Source: Coxiellaceae bacterium (GTDB lineage: Bacteria; Pseudomonadota; Gammaproteobacteria; Coxiellales; Coxiellaceae). Taken from it: a DNA stretch of 17,280 nt. The notes beneath the pieces are model-generated. The model ran no database searches. It was not told where the DNA came from and worked only from the letters and a program-made list of their open reading frames with translations. Shown piece after piece: positions 14,345 through 17,280 of this stretch; within the stretch, counting starts at the first letter, position 1; every line of letters begins with the position of its first letter. Position numbers and translations under genes: made by a program. The stretch lies in NCBI GenBank assembly GCA_014238445.1, contig JABABC010000246.1, positions 1-17,280 on the forward strand. Reading direction: 5' to 3'.

Positions 14345-15392
14345 TCAAAAGCCATCGCTTTTTTCGAAAGGTGTTTTGATTGTTAATCTAGGAACGCCCA
14401 GTGCACCTGACACGCCATCAGTAAGACGCTATTTAAAAGTTTTTTTATCAGACCCTGCGGTCATCACCATGCCTGCGTGGTTGCGTTGGTTGTTATTGCG
14501 ATGGGTGATATTGCCTTTTCGGTCTCCGCGCTCTGCTAAGGCGTATCAATCTATTTGGACTGAGGCAGGCTCACCATTGATGGTGCATAGCCAAGATTTC
14601 GTGCGGGAGTTGCAATGTCAGTTAAGTGATGCTCATGTTGTTTTGGCGATGCGCTATGGCAATCCCTCAATTGAGGAAGGGTTAAAGCAATTATCATTCT
14701 GTAAAGAGATTGTGGTGATTCCAATGTACCCACAGTTTGCACATGCCACCACGCAATCCACAATCGATGAAGTGAAGCGTGTCGCTAAAGAGCTTGAACT
14801 GTCATCGCAGTTGAAGTGGATTAGAGACTTTTATCATCAAGCGGGTTTTGCTGAAGGCTATGCTCGTCAGATTCAGTCAGTGTCTTCCATTGACCCATCC
14901 GTGCATGTATTGATGAGTTACCATGGGCTACCTAAAAGCCATTTGCCAAAAACTTGTCATGAAAAAGCCTGTTTTAAACGCAATGAGCCGTGTTCTGTCC
15001 AGGATGGTGAAGCGGTGTGTTATCGCATTCAGTGTTATCATTCGTCTCGTTCGATGGCTAAGGTGCTGGGGTTAACGGATGAAGACTATTCTGTGGCTTT
15101 TCAGTCTCGCTTAGGTGCAAATGCTTGGGTTCAACCCTATACGGATAAGATTCTAGAATCACTGTATCAAAAAGGGGTTAGACGTTTGGCGGTGGTGTGC
15201 CCAGCATTCGTTGCAGATTGTTTGGAAACACTGGAAGAGGTTGAGATGCAGTTGCATGAGCAATGGATTGCCATGGGTGGAGAAACGCTTACCCTAGTGC
15301 CTTGTCTGAACGCAGAAAAAGGTTGGGTGAAATCCGTTGCAGGCTGGGTGGAACAAAAGTTTAATGTCATTGATGGTGAGGTGAGAGCATGA
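14334..15392 (+). CDS. hemH: Ferrochelatase with internal cysteine cluster
   Basis: HemH inserts ferrous iron into protoporphyrin IX, the final step of heme synthesis, at the cytoplasmic face of the inner membrane. The 352-residue protein shows VNLGTPSAP near the N-terminus, PMYPQFAHATTQST, catalytic H197 in SYHGLP and E299 in DCLETLEE. Just after the catalytic histidine, where E. coli has a short loop, it has five cysteines: C208, C213, C220, C229 and C234 (spacings 4, 6, 8 and 4). An internal cysteine segment holding a [2Fe-2S] cluster is known in one class of bacterial ferrochelatases, so a cluster here is likely but inferred. Its start overlaps maeA by 11 nt and its end overlaps rdgB by 4 nt, indicating one transcript. 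HemA, the first pathway enzyme, lies about 4 kb upstream on the same strand. Confidence 0.95.
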   Translation: MSLDQKPSLFSKGVLIVNLGTPSAPDTPSVRRYLKVFLSDPAVITMPAWLRWLLLRWVILPFRSPRSAKAYQSIWTEAGSPLMVHSQDFVRELQCQLSDAHVVLAMRYGNPSIEEGLKQLSFCKEIVVIPMYPQFAHATTQSTIDEVKRVAKELELSSQLKWIRDFYHQAGFAEGYARQIQSVSSIDPSVHVLMSYHGLPKSHLPKTCHEKACFKRNEPCSVQDGEAVCYRIQCYHSSRSMAKVLGLTDEDYSVAFQSRLGANAWVQPYTDKILESLYQKGVRRLAVVCPAFVADCLETLEEVEMQLHEQWIAMGGETLTLVPCLNAEKGWVKSVAGWVEQKFNVIDGEVRA

Positions 15393-16003
15393 AAATTATA
15401 TTGGCGACAGGTAATTTAGGTAAGGTTGATGAATTTAAGGGCATGGTATCGGGGTTGGATATCACTTTTATGACACAAGGAGAGTTGGGTGTCAGGTCCG
15501 TTGAAGAGACTGGGTTCACTTTTGTAGAGAATGCGTTAATAAAGGCGCGCCATGCGGTTTCAGAAACAGGGATGCCTGCTATTGCTGATGATTCTGGCTT
15601 GGTGATATCGGGGCTTAATGGTGCTCCAGGTATTTATTCGTCGCGTTATGCAGGATTAAATTGTTCATCAGATGATTGTATCGATAAAGTGCTGTTAGAC
15701 CTTGAGGGGTGTGAAGGCGATAAGCGTCGCGCATATTTTTACACGTCGATTGTATACATGACAGATGAGAAAGAGGCGACACCTTGTATGGTGAGTGGGG
15801 TTTGGCATGGTGAAATCTTAAAGCGTCGTCAAGGCAGTCATGGCATGGGGTATGACCCTATTTTTTATGTGCCTACGCATCAGTGCTCAGCTGCTGAGTT
15901 AGATGTTTCATTGAAGAATCGTCTCAGTCATCGTGGTCAGGCGATGGCGCAATTGCGTGAACGTATGGGATGGAAGGTGTCGTCAAACCTGTTATCTCAG
16001 TGA
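15389..16003 (+). CDS. rdgB: dITP/XTP pyrophosphatase (Ham1 family)
   Basis: RdgB removes deaminated purine nucleotides (dITP, ITP, XTP) by cutting them to monophosphates, preventing their entry into DNA and RNA. The 204-residue product has the nucleotide-binding ATGNLGK (6-12), VEETGFTFVENALIKAR (38-54), ADDSGL (66-71, with general base D68), GSHGMGYDPIFYVP and the late SHRGQAM. Most relatives read GFGYDPIF, so HGMGYDPIF is a mild variant. The start is fixed by the ATGA overlap with hemH. It is the last gene of the maeA-hemH-rdgB group; no clear terminator is visible in the 93 nt before the convergent lipoprotein gene. Confidence 0.96.
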   Translation: MKIILATGNLGKVDEFKGMVSGLDITFMTQGELGVRSVEETGFTFVENALIKARHAVSETGMPAIADDSGLVISGLNGAPGIYSSRYAGLNCSSDDCIDKVLLDLEGCEGDKRRAYFYTSIVYMTDEKEATPCMVSGVWHGEILKRRQGSHGMGYDPIFYVPTHQCSAAELDVSLKNRLSHRGQAMAQLRERMGWKVSSNLLSQ

Positions 16004-16096
16004 GGTGTTGTGAATATTTATTATGACCACAGGGTTGTTAGTTGTTCTTTGATTGGACTGATCAGGATCCTTAATGTGAGTGGCTGCTTCGACCCT

Positions 16097-17188
16097 TTAG
16101 TTAGAAATCAGTACGGTAGATGGGTTGGCAGGTATAATTCTTGTGATATCAAATAAAAGCTCTAATGCTTCAAAGGTTGTTTTAGTGGCCGCATCGTCAT
16201 TTAAGATGTAGTAGCATCTATCATCTTTTTCAAGGGATAAATAGGCATGTTCCGGTTTTTTCTTGCTGGTGTGAATAGTAAAAAAGTTTTGACTCAGTAG
16301 TGCTTGCATGGAGTCAACTGATTGAGATTGTGGTACACCTTGAATCATCGATGCTAGGTATTTTAGTGTGGAAACCAAGGTTCTTGGAATAATAGCAATC
16401 GTGTTAGGTTCATCAGCTATGTCAGGTGTCAATAATTTTAAGTGCTTGCTGTTCGGGTCTATCTTTAAGGTTTTTAATAAGGCCCGTTGTTTTGGAGTGA
16501 AGTGAAAGGGCTGGTTAATGGGAATAAATAGCGCCATGCCCGCATTGCTGTTTTTTCGGTTAGTTGAGCTGGGCGTGTCTAGTTTTCTGAAAAATAGCAC
16601 ATGACCATTGTTCGCATAGATTTCCTGTGCAAGATCACAAAATGCTTGAAAGTTTTTTTCATCTTGAATTATATGATTAAGATTGTGTTCCATGGGGATG
16701 GGGGGGTAGTTTGACCAAGGCCCTAATTTAGCTACAGTGAGTCTCAGTAATAGGCCGATGTTTGCTTGTGCGTAGCTAATTTGACCAATATTTTTCAGTG
16801 ACAGCGGAGTAAGTAGTTGATTGGCGTATTGTTCGCCTGAATTGGGCGTCATCGTTATGTTGGGGTTGTAGCTTATGCCGTTAGTTGTGATAGAGCCAAT
16901 AGTGCTGGCGAGTAAGTTGCTTCCTGAAAATCCACCTTGTTCAAGGTAAAGGCTCGGTGTGGTGAAGCTGTTGCTTGTGGTGATTGAGCTGATGGATAAA
17001 AAGCTGGGCGCTTCGTGATCATAGGCTCGGACAATATTGAGTAGTATTTCCTTGGATGAGGCTTGTGAGAGAGCAACATTGTAATTATGATGAATTTCGG
17101 TGGCATGTTGTCTCAGTTGATGTTGGCAGCCATTGAGTAGAAAGCTTGCTAGAATAATAGCGGTAAGCTGAGTGATATTTTTTTTCAT
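16097..17188 (-). CDS. Uncharacterised lipoprotein, 363 residues
   Basis: The precursor begins with a basic MKK, a hydrophobic core and LLNGC, with C21 as predicted acylated cysteine. Asparagine two before the cysteine is less common in lipoboxes but tolerated; glutamine after it predicts outer-membrane location. The N-terminal half has a segment LLNIVRAYDHEAPSFL (49-64) followed by serine/threonine-rich SISSITTSNSF, and later GEQYANQLLTPLSL (118-131). I associate this layout with a family of large proteobacterial lipoproteins of unknown role, which I cannot name. The C-terminal half contains IIPRTLVSTLKYLASMIQG and a stretch with ILNDDAATKTTFEALELLF. AGGATGGA lies upstream of the ATG. It is a lone gene, convergent with rdgB, and no neighbour suggests its function. 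Confidence 0.75.
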   Translation of the reverse strand: MKKNITQLTAIILASFLLNGCQHQLRQHATEIHHNYNVALSQASSKEILLNIVRAYDHEAPSFLSISSITTSNSFTTPSLYLEQGGFSGSNLLASTIGSITTNGISYNPNITMTPNSGEQYANQLLTPLSLKNIGQISYAQANIGLLLRLTVAKLGPWSNYPPIPMEHNLNHIIQDEKNFQAFCDLAQEIYANNGHVLFFRKLDTPSSTNRKNSNAGMALFIPINQPFHFTPKQRALLKTLKIDPNSKHLKLLTPDIADEPNTIAIIPRTLVSTLKYLASMIQGVPQSQSVDSMQALLSQNFFTIHTSKKKPEHAYLSLEKDDRCYYILNDDAATKTTFEALELLFDITRIIPANPSTVLISN

Positions 17189-17210
17189 TAGGTTCCATCC
17201 TAATTAGGTT
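17187..17210 (-). repeat. Short direct repeat and palindrome at the lipoprotein gene start
   Basis: On the minus strand AACCTAAT occurs twice, at plus 17210-17203 and 17194-17187, a 16-nt period; the second copy includes the first two bases of the start codon. The first copy is part of a perfect 10-nt palindrome CCTAATTAGG (17199-17208) that touches the ribosome-binding site. This could be an operator or a chance pattern. Confidence 0.3.
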
Positions 17211-17280
17211 GTATCTATGTTAGCTGTATATTCCCGGCTTTTGCAAGGGGGATTGAAAAAAATATTATTCCATCAGTGGG

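Noticed and set aside
1..17280. Mobile elements, CRISPR array, prophage or defence island
   Set aside because: No transposase, integrase, spaced repeats or attachment-site duplication was seen near either tRNA, and gene order matches conserved chromosomal blocks.

Overview
The window looks like chromosomal core DNA of a gammaproteobacterium with moderate GC content. Three things point there. Two lipoproteins and LolB indicate an outer membrane. The gene order lolB-ispE-tRNA-Gln-prs-rplY-pth-ychF, divergent from hemA-prfA-prmC, is a block I know from Pseudomonas-type gammaproteobacteria. The individual proteins also match family motifs closely. Genus cannot be read from the sequence alone.

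Layout. Positions 1-2593 (+) hold a double-ATPase peptide-type ABC transporter subunit (YejF-like, 5' end outside the window), overlapping by 4 nt a 3-hydroxyisobutyryl-CoA hydrolase-like gene. Positions 2594-4045 are the accessory-looking part. They hold a possible 28-residue exported peptide and a 275-residue secreted, probably beta-barrel, protein on +. On the minus strand lies a 41-residue lipoprotein that faces them convergently, with hairpins around it. Positions 4046-9229 are all on the minus strand. In transcription order they are lolB, ispE, tRNA-Gln, prs, rplY, pth, ychF, then a separately promoted elongator tRNA-Met. Positions 9230-9378 form a divergent control region with good sigma70-type promoters for both sides. 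Positions 9379-12591 (+) are hemA-prfA-prmC. Positions 12617-16003 (+) are maeA, hemH and rdgB, joined by short overlaps and led by a promoter-like extended -10 inside the end of prmC. Positions 16097-17188 (-) encode an uncharacterised lipoprotein convergent with rdgB.

How they work together. The minus-strand block mixes envelope lipoprotein sorting (LolB), isoprenoid synthesis (IspE), PRPP supply (Prs) and translation support (bL25, Pth, YchF, two tRNAs). The plus-strand block covers the first committed step of tetrapyrrole synthesis (HemA), the last step of heme synthesis (HemH), and release factor 1 with its methyltransferase. It also includes malate decarboxylation and clean-up of damaged nucleotides. 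Several true starts differ from the longest open frame: hemA and maeA start at GTG, prs at TTG, and rplY, ispE and the secreted protein start at internal ATGs.

I see no phage, transposon, CRISPR array, toxin-antitoxin pair or defence island. The least explained items are the small secreted ORFs at 2711-3864, the orphan lipoprotein at 16097-17188 and a cysteine-rich insert in ferrochelatase.
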